From NCBI GenBank assembly GCA_015178975.1, contig WHVD01000020.1, positions 1 through 64,000 on the forward strand: a stretch of DNA of 64,000 nucleotides, written 5' to 3'. The notes under the pieces were generated by a model. That model did no database searches. It was given only the letters and a program-made list of their open reading frames with translations, and was not told the DNA's origin. Positions 53,181 through 64,000 of the stretch are shown piece by piece. This DNA is from Hysterangium stoloniferum. Taxonomy: Eukaryota; Basidiomycota; Agaricomycetes; Hysterangiales; Hysterangiaceae. The first letter of the stretch is position 1, and each line of letters begins with the position of its first letter. Both the position numbers and the translations under genes were made by a program.

Positions 53181-56100
53181 ATGACCACTGGCAAGAACCA
53201 GACGCCGAAATCTTCGATGACCGCGAGTAGTTCAAAACCTCGTCAAAGACCTGCAAGTCTGGAACCACCCCATAACGTCACCATGAGGAAGTCTTCGTTG
53301 ACTTTTCAAAAACCAGCTCCTCCCGGAAGTTCCATCGAAGCAGTAGCTGGACCGTCAATGGATGCCCCTCCAAGTCCACGAGAAGAACATCCGTCAACTG
53401 AGCAGTTGAGCATCCCCGGAGCTAATGTTGAAACTACCCGTGCTCCTGAACCCATTCTCTCGTTCCCGCCTAAACAGGTCATCCTTAAGCAATTCTTTAG
53501 GGGTCATATGATTTACACCCAGCCCATCGACTTACAATGGGATGCGTACTACGCCGACCGAATTTCTATGGATCAGGTTACTCCCTTTGTGGAGGAGTAC
53601 AATATGGACTACCCCCTCTTACCGGTGACTGTAGCAGTCTGGTTAGGTCGTTATCAGGCTATTTTATCGGCGCAGGATCTATTCTCATGACCTGGAACCC
53701 TTGAGGATTTGACTCGCTCAATTCCCAAATGGTCGAGTGAAGTTACTTCTGTTATGGAAGGAGGGAGGACGGTTCTTAAACAAGAGGTGTTCTCTTCATT
53801 CCTCGAAGCGCTCCGCATGCATGATGACATGTTACAAATCCTTCACGTCCTACTCGGTGGGGATCACATCGTCCCTAAAGTCGACTACCAGTATATATAC
53901 ATTCGGATGCTGGAGGAGTCTCTTAATGGGATTAGTCGGAATTCTTCGTTTGCCTATTTTACCTTAAGGGGTCGGTTAAGGCGAAATCAGAGAAGACTCA
54001 ATAAGATGGTTTTGGAGGTGCTTTACCCTTATGGTGATTCCATCCAGGTACCCGATTCGCCCATCTCCACAACCAGTTCGTTTGTTCGTACCCTGAATGG
54101 ATCTCCCGACACTTGTTTCCTTCATTCGCTCAATCGTCCCATTATTTTGCAAGACTTCCCGTTGGACATGAGGATGCAAGTTGCGGAACGTCTTCAGGGA
54201 AAAGGAATGGAAATATGCATCCCCCTCTATCAACCTCAACCTCGTCGACCTTTGAATACGGTCGAAATCGAGAGAGGGATCGCGACGGAACCTAGCCCTA
54301 CCCCCCATCAGGAAATTCACCGCTCTCGCGTCGCGTTCGAACGAATCCCTGGTAATACGAACATAGGTGATGAACCTACTACAACTAGGAATCGATCAGT
54401 TGCCAACAGGGGTCGACCGTCTTTCTCCACTGCATTCACCGAGGGTATAGCTGGTCAGGTTGCTGGTCGAGGATCGCTGAATCCAGTCGATCCTCGCCAT
54501 TCCCTGCTGATCTCCTCCAATCCCTTTCTGCCATCGGGAGGACCTCCTAGTAATTCATCTGGGAGTTCTAGTACCTCAAGCTATGGAGGGAATTCGGGAC
54601 GTGGGGGGCATCACGGTAGAGTACCTAACTCTCCCTTTCAAACTCCGATGCAGCCTCGAGCCAGCGCGCCTATCGATGACTTACCTAAGGATAAAAGGAT
54701 CGCTCTTAACACCAATGACATCAAGATCAAATGGTCAGACCTTCCCGAATACGATGGGACTCAATCCAAGGCGTTGGATTACATCATGGATATTATGAGC
54801 CTCTCGGAGATCTCTGACTCCATGAGTACATTGTTGGGAGTCGCTCTGCCAAGACGACTCACCGGCAGTGCTAATATCTGGTGGAGCACCCTAGACCGTG
54901 AACATCGCACTGAATTTAGTCGATCTCACAGATCATTTCTCTGGGGCATCGTAGAAGGATTACTTGGAACTCGTTGGCGCGAATCCTTGGCTCTAGAATG
55001 GGAAGCCATGAAATTCCGACAGGCCGGTCACAATCATGAGACACCCATTCATTACATTCAGCGAAGGGTCAAGCTCTATTGATTCTTGTACAGGTTCCAC
55101 CAAAACCGGAAGGACGAAATGCACAGACTTATCCTGACACTACCCATGGAATGGCTTTATCTTCTACAGGGACAACCTATCGACGACATCATGAGCCTAC
55201 AGACTTACACGAACAATTTACAAGAGGCTCTGATTAATGCTTGGGTTCAAACACATCGAGAACGTTATCGGTTTCAGAAACCCAGAGTCATGATCGCCAA
55301 GCAAGACGAGTCGGATCCCTGGCATGAGGAGGAGCACTCTGGAAAAATCGACTCCACTAATCGAGGCCACGTCCTCCTCGGCGAACTCGAGGATAAAACC
55401 GTCCCTAGGAGATCAAACGCTAAGCAGGGTAAGAAACACGGCAAGTTCTTTTTCGAACGAAGTGACAAGAAAAGCATCACCAAGCCTCCAAAGGAGTGTT
55501 GGATTTGTGGGAGCTTAGAGCATTTCAAGATCGACTGCCCCCATGCGGGCAGGATGTCGCACTATGTCTCTATTAACAAGTGCTCCGTGCAGAACCCAAT
55601 GGAGGAGGTGGAGGATCAAAGGGCTTATGAAACGGTTTATGGACTAAGTGTACAGGGACAAGTACATAACATTGATGAGGAATCGATTTTCATTTCTGTC
55701 TACCTTCCTCAGCCAGAGGACAACATCGTTTCAGATGTGAAAGCATCCTCGAATGAGAACGAGACATTGCAAGTTTATGTTTCTATATCAGACCATGATT
55801 TTCTCGAGAAAGGAGACTGGCTAGATGCTCATCGTCAGAACCGTGAAGGTCTGACTGAGACGAGAGTTTTATCGCGACCTGAACCTCCCACCATTGAGGA
55901 AATCGTCGATGAGGACGCATTTGTGAACTGATCTAAGGAAATAAGTCAGACCTATGTTATAGAAGACCCCTCTGAGTCAGAGGGATCAGAGGAGGAGAGC
56001 TTCCCCTTCAACCCAGGGCAATTACCCAACTTAATTCCTTGTGATGAGTCAGACTCTGAAGTGGACGACTCTATTTCGAACGCCACTCCCAAGGTACCTA

Positions 56101-57406
56101 ACGGTAGACATATCAGGAGGAACGTCAAATTGGCTGCAAGAAAAGAAAGCAAAAGACCTAGAGTTCAATACCCCCGATCCAGTCGACTTATGAAAGAGGA
56201 TTCGACTATTATCTATCGCAGAAGGGACCCTCCGGGTGGATATTCCAGTATTGGGATTTCAGCATTACACATCTACGGATGCGTAGGGAATTCAGAAGCC
56301 TCAAATCCTATTAAAATCAGGCTGGACGCCGGAGCTGACCTCTCCTTAATCTCGGAGGATTTCTATAAGGAACTAGAGGACCGCCCTAAACTCAAGCAAG
56401 GACTCAAGCTGCACCTCGTACAACTTACCAGTAATGCCAAAGTATTAGGATATGTCAACGTCCCCATTTATCTCGAGGATGACACCGGTATACTCCTTAA
56501 ATTTACCGCCGAGACGTACGTTGTCCGAGGTATGACCGTCCCGATCCTTCTTGGAGAAGACTTTCACGTGAACTATGAGATCGGGACACTGGGAGACCAA
56601 CCACTGGGTTCCAGGTTGATTTTGCCTGGGAGAGCAGGATCTATTCCAGCCAGTTCTTCCAAGGAGCCGCAGCCTTTAACCTTTTCGATTAGCAAGATCC
56701 CCTTTGAGGAATTAGCCAATGACTCATCTGAATTGACTTCCAAACCAGACAAAGGAGTGCATACTGAAAGAGTCGCATGGGCCTTACAAAATTGTACTAT
56801 AGAACTGGAATCAGCTCGATTAGTACCAATCTTTGTAGGAGATCTTATTGGTGACCAATGGATAGTCGAGGGAGTTGTCTTGCAGAACGACGATGGGAGT
56901 ATACTAGCTGCTCCCACCACCGCCATCTCTAGGGAACGTGCTGCAATACCTCTCGCTAATCCCTCTCTGACGCCAAGAATCATCAGACAAGGGGAAACCG
57001 TTGGATTAGTTCACGACGCGAACAAATGGGCCCAGACTCCTAGATCTTCGACTGAGAGGGCATCGATGCAGTCGATGGCAACCAAGATCGCCCATCTCGT
57101 CGAAAGTCTATCAAGAATAGAAGAGGAACGTGTCCTTAATCCTCAATCTTCCGGGCTGCCCCTGGAACGGGAACTCACAGACGATTTTGACCTGGCAGGC
57201 CCCAAAACGTCAGAAGTTGCCACCACGGAAACGTTTCGCGCGGAAGATCTGCATAAGCTAGTTAACTTAGGTCCTGACATCCCTACCGACGTCTCCTCCC
57301 ACTTGGAGTCAGTATTAACTAAGAACGTCCTAGCTTTTGGAGTAGATGGGCGTTTAGGACAAGTAAGGTCAATGTCCCCTTAAAAGATGGCACACAACCT
57401 ATTTCA
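53181..57406 (+). pseudogene. A2 Gag and protease
   Basis: Start MTTGKNQTP matches A1. TGA stops fall at 53688-53690, 55080-55082 and 55929-55931; the first two replace residues that are Arg in A1. Gag core and zinc knuckle CWICGSLEHFKIDC (about 55498-55540) are followed by retropepsin-like RLDAGADLSLIS near 56320-56355, where the usual DTG reads DAG. A deletion of several bases near 57365 shifts the frame into RSMSP before a stop; RT resumes in the original register at 57407. The protease change alone probably abolishes cleavage. Confidence 0.9.
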
Positions 57407-60400
57407 ATGTCAATGTTTCCAACCTCCCCGGCTAATAGGAAAGTCATTGACGAACAAATGGACACTTGGTTCCAACAGGGAGTGATTGAACCGTCCAAGA
57501 GTCCTTGGGGGGCGCCAGCCTTTGTTGTCTATCGCAATGGGAAACCACGAGTAGTGATTGACTATAGAAAGTTGAACAGCCTAACGGTTCCCGATGAATT
57601 TCCGCTGCCACATCAATCGGAAATCATGCAGGCACTCTCGGGATCCAACATCTTATCTTCCTTCGATGCACTAGCTGGTTTTACCCAACTTGAAATGTTA
57701 GAGGAAGACAAGCCGAAGACAGCCTTCAGATCCCATCGAGGACTGTGGCAATTTAGGAGAATGCCCTTTGGACTTCATAATGGACCTTCTATATTCCAAA
57801 GGGTTATGCAAACTGTACTTGCACCCTACTTATGGATATTCTGCCTAGTTTATATTGACGACATCGTGATCTTTTCTAAGACATGGGACGATCATCTAGA
57901 GCATTTGGACCAGGTCCTACAAGCCATAATTGCAGCGGGAGTCACTCTCTCGCCCAAAAAGTGCTACGTGGCGTATAATTCGATTCTACTACTAGGACAT
58001 AAGGTGTCTAGACTTGGCTTTTCGACCCATCAAGAAAAGGTCGCCACTATATTGGAATTAGCCACGCCTTCTAAGATAGCAGACCTTCAACGTTTTCTCA
58101 GAATGGTTCTGTACTTCTCTGCTTACATACCATTCTACTCCTGGACGGTTGCTCCACTTTTCAACCTCTTAAAGAAAGGAGTTCGTTGGCATTGGGATTC
58201 AGAACACGCCCGAGCTTTTGAAGACATCAAAGTTGCATTGAGTTCAGCTCCAGTACTTGGACACCCTGCGAGCAGTATGCCTTATAGGTTATACACAGAC
58301 ACTTCGGACTTCACGCTGGGATGTTGCCTCCAGCAAATACAAAAAATGACGCTTAAGGACCTAAAGGATACGAAAATTTATGCCCAAGCAAGGGCAGCTT
58401 TCAATCAATCACGAGACATCCCCATTTTTGTTACTCGTTATAAAACCAAGGAGCTGGAATTCACCTGGACGGATTCCTGGGCCGCAGATTTTGATGACAC
58501 CAGTGTCAAATGTAACTACTCAGCCACAGAGCGAGAAGCGTTAGCTGCTAAAGAAGGATTGGTCCATTTCCAGCCCTTTATCGAGGGAGAACATATCCTT
58601 TTGATCACTGACCATGTGGCGTTACAATGGGCCAGATCTTACGAGAATACTAATCGTCGACTGGCCACATGGGGGGCAGTATATGCTGCATACCCCGGTC
58701 TGGAAATCCTACATAGAGCAGGACGGATACACAGCAACGTTGACCCATTATCTAGACTTCCTCGAGTACCTGACTGTGCTAGCCCCGCGAGAGACGATCT
58801 CTTACCAATCGTAGTGGATTCTTATAACCGGAACGACAATGAGACGTTATGGGAGAACAAACCAGCGGAAAAGACCGTCTTTCTCACTCATCACGAGTTA
58901 GTTGAACCTGTCGGAACCGTCGAAGAGGTCCCCCAAATGAAATGGGACTTGCACAACCTTCCCAGAAACAATGAGACTGATGAGGCGGATTTTACTCTCT
59001 CGAATCCACAATTGCTTATAGAGATCAATGAGAATTACGCTAAGGAACTTCGCGATGGATACCAGAAAGATCCCGCCTTCAGGAATTATTATGCCGCCGA
59101 TCCCATTTCTCCAAACATGGTAGCCACTCCTTCGCATTATTTTATCGGCAAGAACAAGCTATTGTTCTTTCGAGATTCGGACTGGAAAAGTCGAATCTGC
59201 ATTCCTAGCAGCATGACGACAACCATACTCAAGCTGATACATGATAATCCTTTCGAAGGAGCTCATGCAGGCAGCCACAGGCTCTTTAATCTGATGAAAG
59301 ACCGTTTCTTCTGGCCGAGGATGTTGCATGACTGCGTGGCGTATGCTCGCAGCTGCGACATATGCCAGAAAACTAAAATTGATCATTCCGCTCGACAAGG
59401 AGCTCTTCGACCCGCGGATGTGCCCCTAAGGCCGTTTGAGGTTGTCTCGATTGACCTGATTACTGGATTGCCTCCTTCTACAGAGGGTGGTTATTCCGCC
59501 ATCTTCATTGCCGTGGATAAACTCACGTGTTTCTTAATCTGTGAACCCACCACTTCAGATCTATCCGCAGAAGGATTCGCACGAATCTTCGTGAATAAAG
59601 TAGCCGCTCCTTTCGGCCTGCCTTCAAGGATAATCTGTGATCGAGACAAGAGATGGACCTGTAGGTTCTGGAGAGAAGTCTGCAAAGTATACGGAAGTGC
59701 CCTTGCAGTATCCTCATCCCACCATCCTCAGACCAACGGTCAAATGGAGAACACTAATGCTATTGTGGAGCAAATGCTCAGAGCGTACTGCGCCTCTTCG
59801 AAGGAGGAATGGTCTAAATGGACTCAAGTAGTGGCTCATACCTACAATTCGACAGTTCAAAGCTCAAAAAGCTATGCACCGGCCTTTTTGCTGATGGGCT
59901 ACTTACCAAGAGGAATGTCTAGCTGTCTGGGAGGGGACGACCCTGTGGTTCCCAGAGAATTATCGGATAGCCCTGTAGCCGACCAATGGATCTTAGAATT
60001 GGAAAATCACCAACAAGCGGTGCGGGATTCGATTGTGTGAGCACAAGAAACCCAAGCTCGCAGTTACAACAAGAGACGGAGATTAGTGGAAGATATCTCA
60101 GAGGGAGATTATGTTCTGATTAATCCCCATTCTCTCGAGCTCGTTGAAGCCAAGGGACCCGGAAGAAAACTTATACAAAGACGGATAGGGCCGTTTGAGG
60201 TCTTGGAAAAGATCAATCCTCAAGTCTTCCGACTCCACATTCCCTCGGAATATCAATTACATCCAGTGATTAATCGAGACTATCTTAAAAAGTACCACCC
60301 TAAGGAATTCAGATCCAGGGAGCTACTCGAGAACCCTCGAGAACTCAATCGTAACGACGAGGAGTACGAAGTAGAAGCTATAGTAGGGCACAAAAAGCAT

Positions 60401-60529
60401 CGAAATCGACTCATTTTCCAGGTTCGATGGAAAGGGTATGGACCGGAGGAGGACACTTGGTTAAACAGCAATGACCTTCGTAATGCTCCCGCTCTTCTTA
60501 GAGCTTACAAGATTATTTATCGAATTTAA
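57407..60529 (+). pseudogene. A2 RT, RNase H, integrase and chromodomain
   Basis: The 877-codon part (57407-60040) contains RT (VIDYRKLN, FDALAGF, MPFGLHN and the catalytic Y149-I-D-D152) and RNase H (D298 in LYTDTSDF, TDHVALQW, DPLSR). Integrase follows, with an H2C2 zinc domain (HDNPFEGAHAGSH...CDICQ) and a DD35E core D683 (SIDL), D745 (CDRD), E781 (QMEN). All catalytic residues are present. A TGA at 60038-60040 separates the last part (60041-60529), which holds LIFQVRWKGYGPEEDTW, a chromodomain. Apart from this stop the enzyme region is open, making A2 pol the best preserved in the window. Confidence 0.93.
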
Positions 60530-60726
60530 TGATCATTTCACATCCTTACGACGACAACACTGTTTATCTACTTCTAGCTCTACCCCCCCCCACTTTCTTC
60601 CCCCTCGGCCTTTCACTTCAATAACCGAGCAGAGCTTGAAATTAATATAAAATACGTAAATTTGCTAAAGAAAATTTTATTCCCCCTATCTCTTCCCTCC
60701 ACGTCAACCTCTCTAATCAGTACACT
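60530..60726 (+). other. Spacer between pol and ORF3
   Basis: About 200 bp with a C-run (60585-60594). No conserved motif recognised. It might hold a promoter or splice acceptor for ORF3. Confidence 0.4.
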
Positions 60727-63205
60727 ATGTCGCAGGAGCAACAACCCAAACCCCAAGTCCCCCAACTTCAAAAGAATACTGCGACCTCAACCTATTAATA
60801 CCTCTACCACGCCATCTCGCACTGAACAAGTCGAGCACTCCACGAGTAACCCTGGAACACCTTTGCCAATACCCTCTGCTGTGCAGGGCGACATCGCGGG
60901 AACATCCACCAACTCGGGGAATGGAACCGCCTTTACTCCATACGCTCCTCTTCCCAGACCCCGATTTCCCAATTTTAAAAGAATACCTCGACCTCAAACT
61001 ACAGTTCCTTCTGCCCCATCACCTCGAACAGAAACTGTCGAGCATGTGGAGGAGACCTCATCATCCACGAATCCTATGCGGATGGACTCCATTTCAAAAG
61101 CTGCACCATGGTCCTCTAATACTTGGGGGGCTCCCTCGGGAACATGGAGTGAAACCCCACCACCTTCTCGTAGTATTTTCCCTTCTACCGAGGAGGAGAT
61201 CAAAAAGAAACAGCAGTCTGAGGCCTTCTCTGCGCAGGTTCAGGAAGAATTGAAAACCCTTAAACGGAAGAGGAGAGAGGAGTACTTGGAAGGACAGCGG
61301 AGGATGGGGGCTAGGGATAATGTCCCTTCAAGGCAGACATGGCAGGAATGGAGGAAAATGGAAGGGCACGATAATCCTTCAATCATCGCTCCCCCTTCGG
61401 GTCATAAATGGACAGATTTCGCTGAAATGGATTGCAGCGACGGGGGCACGCCATGTGTTCGGAGTGTAGGACAAAAAAGTAGGAAAGGAAAAGATGGGGT
61501 CACCTTCTACGATTGGGACAAAGTACAAAGGATCAAATTACAAAGCATTGCATTGCGATGTGGAGATGGAGTTGCACTACCTCCCAGACCCCCTTCACAA
61601 TGTGGACCTCAGGAACGGACCTACCGGATGGGGCCCAGTGATCTTTCATCTGACTCGGAGGACGACCAATCTCGCTACCCCACCTACGACAGCAAGTACC
61701 TCGGTGCTGACTGCCATGAAGGTTTCCTACTCCCTGACAACATTCACTTCTTCACGAGTGATCCTAACCAATGACGAAAGCTACCAACTTCCATCAGAGT
61801 TTGGAGAGGGTATCGTCCAGCAGACTCTGCAACCCCATCCAGTTCCTCTCATCTCCCTCCACCTCCGCCGGTCTCTTCCGTACCCACATTACAGCACTTT
61901 ACACCCTTTTCGGAGCTACCGGGAAGTCTTGTACCATCCTCCAAGCTGCCTTCTCTTCCCCCTATACCACTACCCCTCCCCTTCACAGGACATTCTCTTA
62001 TATCACCGCCCTCATCCATACCCAAGCCTCCTCCAGCACCGCAGCCAATCTCACCCCTCCACACGTCACCTGACCCTCTCGTCGCCTCCCACTCTACTCC
62101 GATGCCTTTGGTCCCTGCGGTGTCTAACATTCCCCTCACTTCCTTGACAATGTGGAGTCCACCACCCGCCTCTCCCTACTCCCCTTGTGTTTCTCTGGGA
62201 AGCCCCATTCAGCATCCTAACGATACATTAATGGATATTGATCACCCTATCCCGGAAGTTCTCGCAACGCCTATGGAGGAAGTCCTCAAAGCGCCTCTCT
62301 CAGCCACAGATGTCTCCAAGGAACCCCCCCCGGCAATGGAAGCCTTCGAGGAGCCTCCCCCCTTAAGCGAGAAAGCAAAAGGGAAACGAAGAACCGATAC
62401 TCAGGCCGACGAGCCCCTTGTCATGGACCCCCCCCCGGCCCACCCCATTCGCAGCCCCCCGCTGCAGCCATCCTCTCCCCTCCACTCTGAGGATACGGCT
62501 GGCCCCTCCCATCCCTGCCAGTCAAGTTGGATGCGCGTGTCCATTAATTACCCCTCCGACATCTTCACTGTGGGATGCACATTAACGTGACTGGGACCAA
62601 CCCTGCAGCACCCCCTTCTTAAAGGGCATATCCAGGGGTATAGTGGGTCTCTCACGTTGTCGGACCGCATGAGTGCATTTTATTTATGCGTCAACGACCC
62701 TAAGTAACAGCTGCGTTTAGCGGAGGATATCGAACGGGTGGAACTTTCCATGTTTCGGTCCTTACTTGTCAACTCTTCTTGTGTTCTTCCTGACCACACA
62801 CCAACCCACTCTGCAGTGGACCTCATTGACTTGTTGGAGCAACTGTTGCCGGATTCGGACACCTCGAGAGGAATCCCCCCTGGGGGAGACATGAGCTCCA
62901 CACCGCTCATCACTCCTACCCCGCCATCACTACACCCTCGACCCCCTCTCATTGCCCATATTACTGACGCTTCCGCTGATCGCATTCGCGCCATAATTCA
63001 AATGCGCCAGAAGGCCTACGGTCATTGGGTCTCGTCGATCCAAAAACTGGATGGGTTGACAGCCAATGATGCTTCGAGGCGGGAGGACATCGCTCTTTCC
63101 TTTCATGCCAAGCGTCTTGCCTGGGGCAACACTATCCTACACCTTGGGGGTTCATCGCAGGATGCATGGGGAGGAGTTCCAAGCATCCTTCGACATCTTC
63201 TTTGA
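60727..63205 (+). pseudogene. ORF3 of A2, about 840 codons, unknown function
   Basis: One reading frame runs from about 60662 to 63205, broken by TGA at 61772-61774, TGA at 62588-62590 and a TAA near 62705. The likely ATG is 60727 in a neighbouring frame, with a shift in the C-rich stretch near 60745. The product has two copies of PNFKRI(L/P)RPQ (about 60765 and 60975), a basic coiled stretch (EELKTLKRKRREEYLEGQRR), a region with WTDFAEMDCSDGG, long Pro/Ser-rich segments and a helical C-terminus (ADRIRAIIQMRQKAYGHWVSSIQKL). No Env, protease or DNA-binding signature recognised. It ends 25 bp before the 3' LTR. Confidence 0.7.
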
Positions 63206-63218
63206 CATAGCTCTTCGA

Positions 63219-63230
63219 CCTGGGGGGCAC
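63219..63230 (+). other. Polypurine tract of A2
   Basis: CCTGGGGGGCAC lies directly before the 3' LTR, a short G-rich plus-strand primer. Confidence 0.6.
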
Positions 63231-63859
63231 TGTGAGAGGTATGGCGAAATACACTCAGGAAATATAGTCGGATGAGCTCTTACTATATTTCCTTTATTAT
63301 TTCTATTTTCTCTCTTTTATTATATCTATAATTAGTTCGACGACCTATGTATGCGGTACATCAACTCTTGTGGGCACACACACACCAGACTTATGTATTC
63401 TAGCACCCGTAGTTTAGAACTCAGACACTTTTTACACCGCAACCACGACTTACCCAGACACCCATTAGTGTCCTGTAAGTTGTGATTGGTGTATCGTCTT
63501 GACCGTCACAGATGGGCTTTAGCTATCTACTCTATCAGAGTTTCGAACTGTACCAGTCGAAACTCAATCCTTATCACAACTCGCGTGGACCACATCCACG
63601 CTATTCTATTATTCAACTCTCTAGTACTCTACTTTACTCTCGAGCAGTCGTTCAGAATTGCACTTGACAGTTGATTCTACTTATTCGTTTAGCTCTCTAC
63701 CTTATTCTAGATAGCTACTTCCTTCTACTGTATTGAACTAAGTAGTCAATACGCGTTCATTCTGTATTAGACTTCGACAGTCAATACATCTTAGTGTCGT
63801 ACCTAAACGGTCGATATTCTTCGTATATAGAACGGTTAGAACTTCCATCACTCTTCACA
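63231..63859 (+). repeat. 3' LTR of A2
   Basis: 629 bp, TGTGAGAGGTATGG to ATCACTCTTCACA, collinear with 52476-53104 without indels in total length. Confidence 0.94.
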
Positions 63860-64000
63860 ATCAGTCACTGGACCCTGCTCAGAAAACCCGACATCCCTCT
63901 AACTGAGCCCCATTCCCATTATAGTCAAATGACCTGTCACGATTCGAACTCCGCTCCCACTCCGTTCCTGTTATGGTCTTATGACCTGTCATGATTCGGA
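63860..64000 (+). repeat. 3' LTR of B6, continuation
   Basis: Begins with the second ATCAG and continues TCACTGGACCCTGCTC, collinear with 48120-48260. It runs off the window. Confidence 0.88.

Larger units (their letters stand above)
52476..63859 (+). mobile_element. Full-length Gypsy retrotransposon A2 (family A) with third ORF
   Basis: An 11,384 bp element with two LTRs of 629 bp each, ATCAG target duplications, a tRNA-type primer site, gag-pol in one frame with four TGA stops and one frameshift, a long third ORF and a G-rich purine tract before the 3' LTR. It is nested in the B6 LTR. Equal-length, nearly identical LTRs suggest a fairly recent insertion. Confidence 0.95.

Noticed and set aside
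1..64000. CRISPR arrays, bacterial operons, rRNA genes
   Set aside because: No regularly spaced identical repeats, ribosome-binding sites or rRNA sequence; introns and TEs are eukaryotic.

Overview
The window is a transposon graveyard from a filamentous fungus, most likely a basidiomycete (Agaricomycetes-type). This rests on the 45-65 bp GT-AG introns, the dominance of LTR retrotransposons of the chromodomain Gypsy type plus Copia, Tc1 and LINE relics, and in-frame stops that are mostly TGA where a sister copy has CGA. The species cannot be fixed from sequence alone.

Layout. 1-6656: minus-strand Gypsy element of family A (A1). 6657-7217: remnant of a zinc-cluster accessory gene. 7198-13828: minus-strand family B Gypsy (B1) split by a solo LTR. 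13829-16570: truncated family C LTR, then AT-rich gene-free DNA. 16573-17385: Copia gag pieces. 17391-21861: deleted minus-strand B element (B2) whose LTR holds a solo family A LTR. 21864-23199: nearly complete Tc1-like transposon. 23200-24481: repeat debris. 24482-30057: plus-strand family C element (C1) with both LTRs. 30058-37300: the only non-LTR island, with a CACTA-like MITE, one apparently intact 13-exon amino-acid permease gene (31151-33641) and a LINE endonuclease remnant. 37300-41463: unknown ORF, Copia 3' end, second Tc1 relic, and an inverted B fragment. 41464-48727: plus-strand B element (B4) with matching target-site duplications. 48728-50084: heat-shock-element-rich promoter-like DNA and a degenerate repeat array. 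50085-52475: accessory gene copy and the 3' LTR of another B element. 52476-63859: full-length family A element (A2), nested in that B LTR.

Three things stand out. First, in families B and C a three-exon gene with a CX2CX6C...CX2C zinc-cluster-like motif lies between pol and the 3' LTR, antisense to the element, and keeps introns of about 50 bp in every copy where they can be checked. Six copies or fragments are visible. Second, family A instead carries a long sense third ORF of about 840 codons after pol. Third, families B and C show 11-12 nt complementarity between the base just after the 5' LTR and an internal LTR site, which is the layout of Tf1-type self-priming, whereas family A has a conserved tRNA-type primer site. 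The permease is the only gene that looks functional; the TE genes are broken by stops, frameshifts, deletions or nesting.
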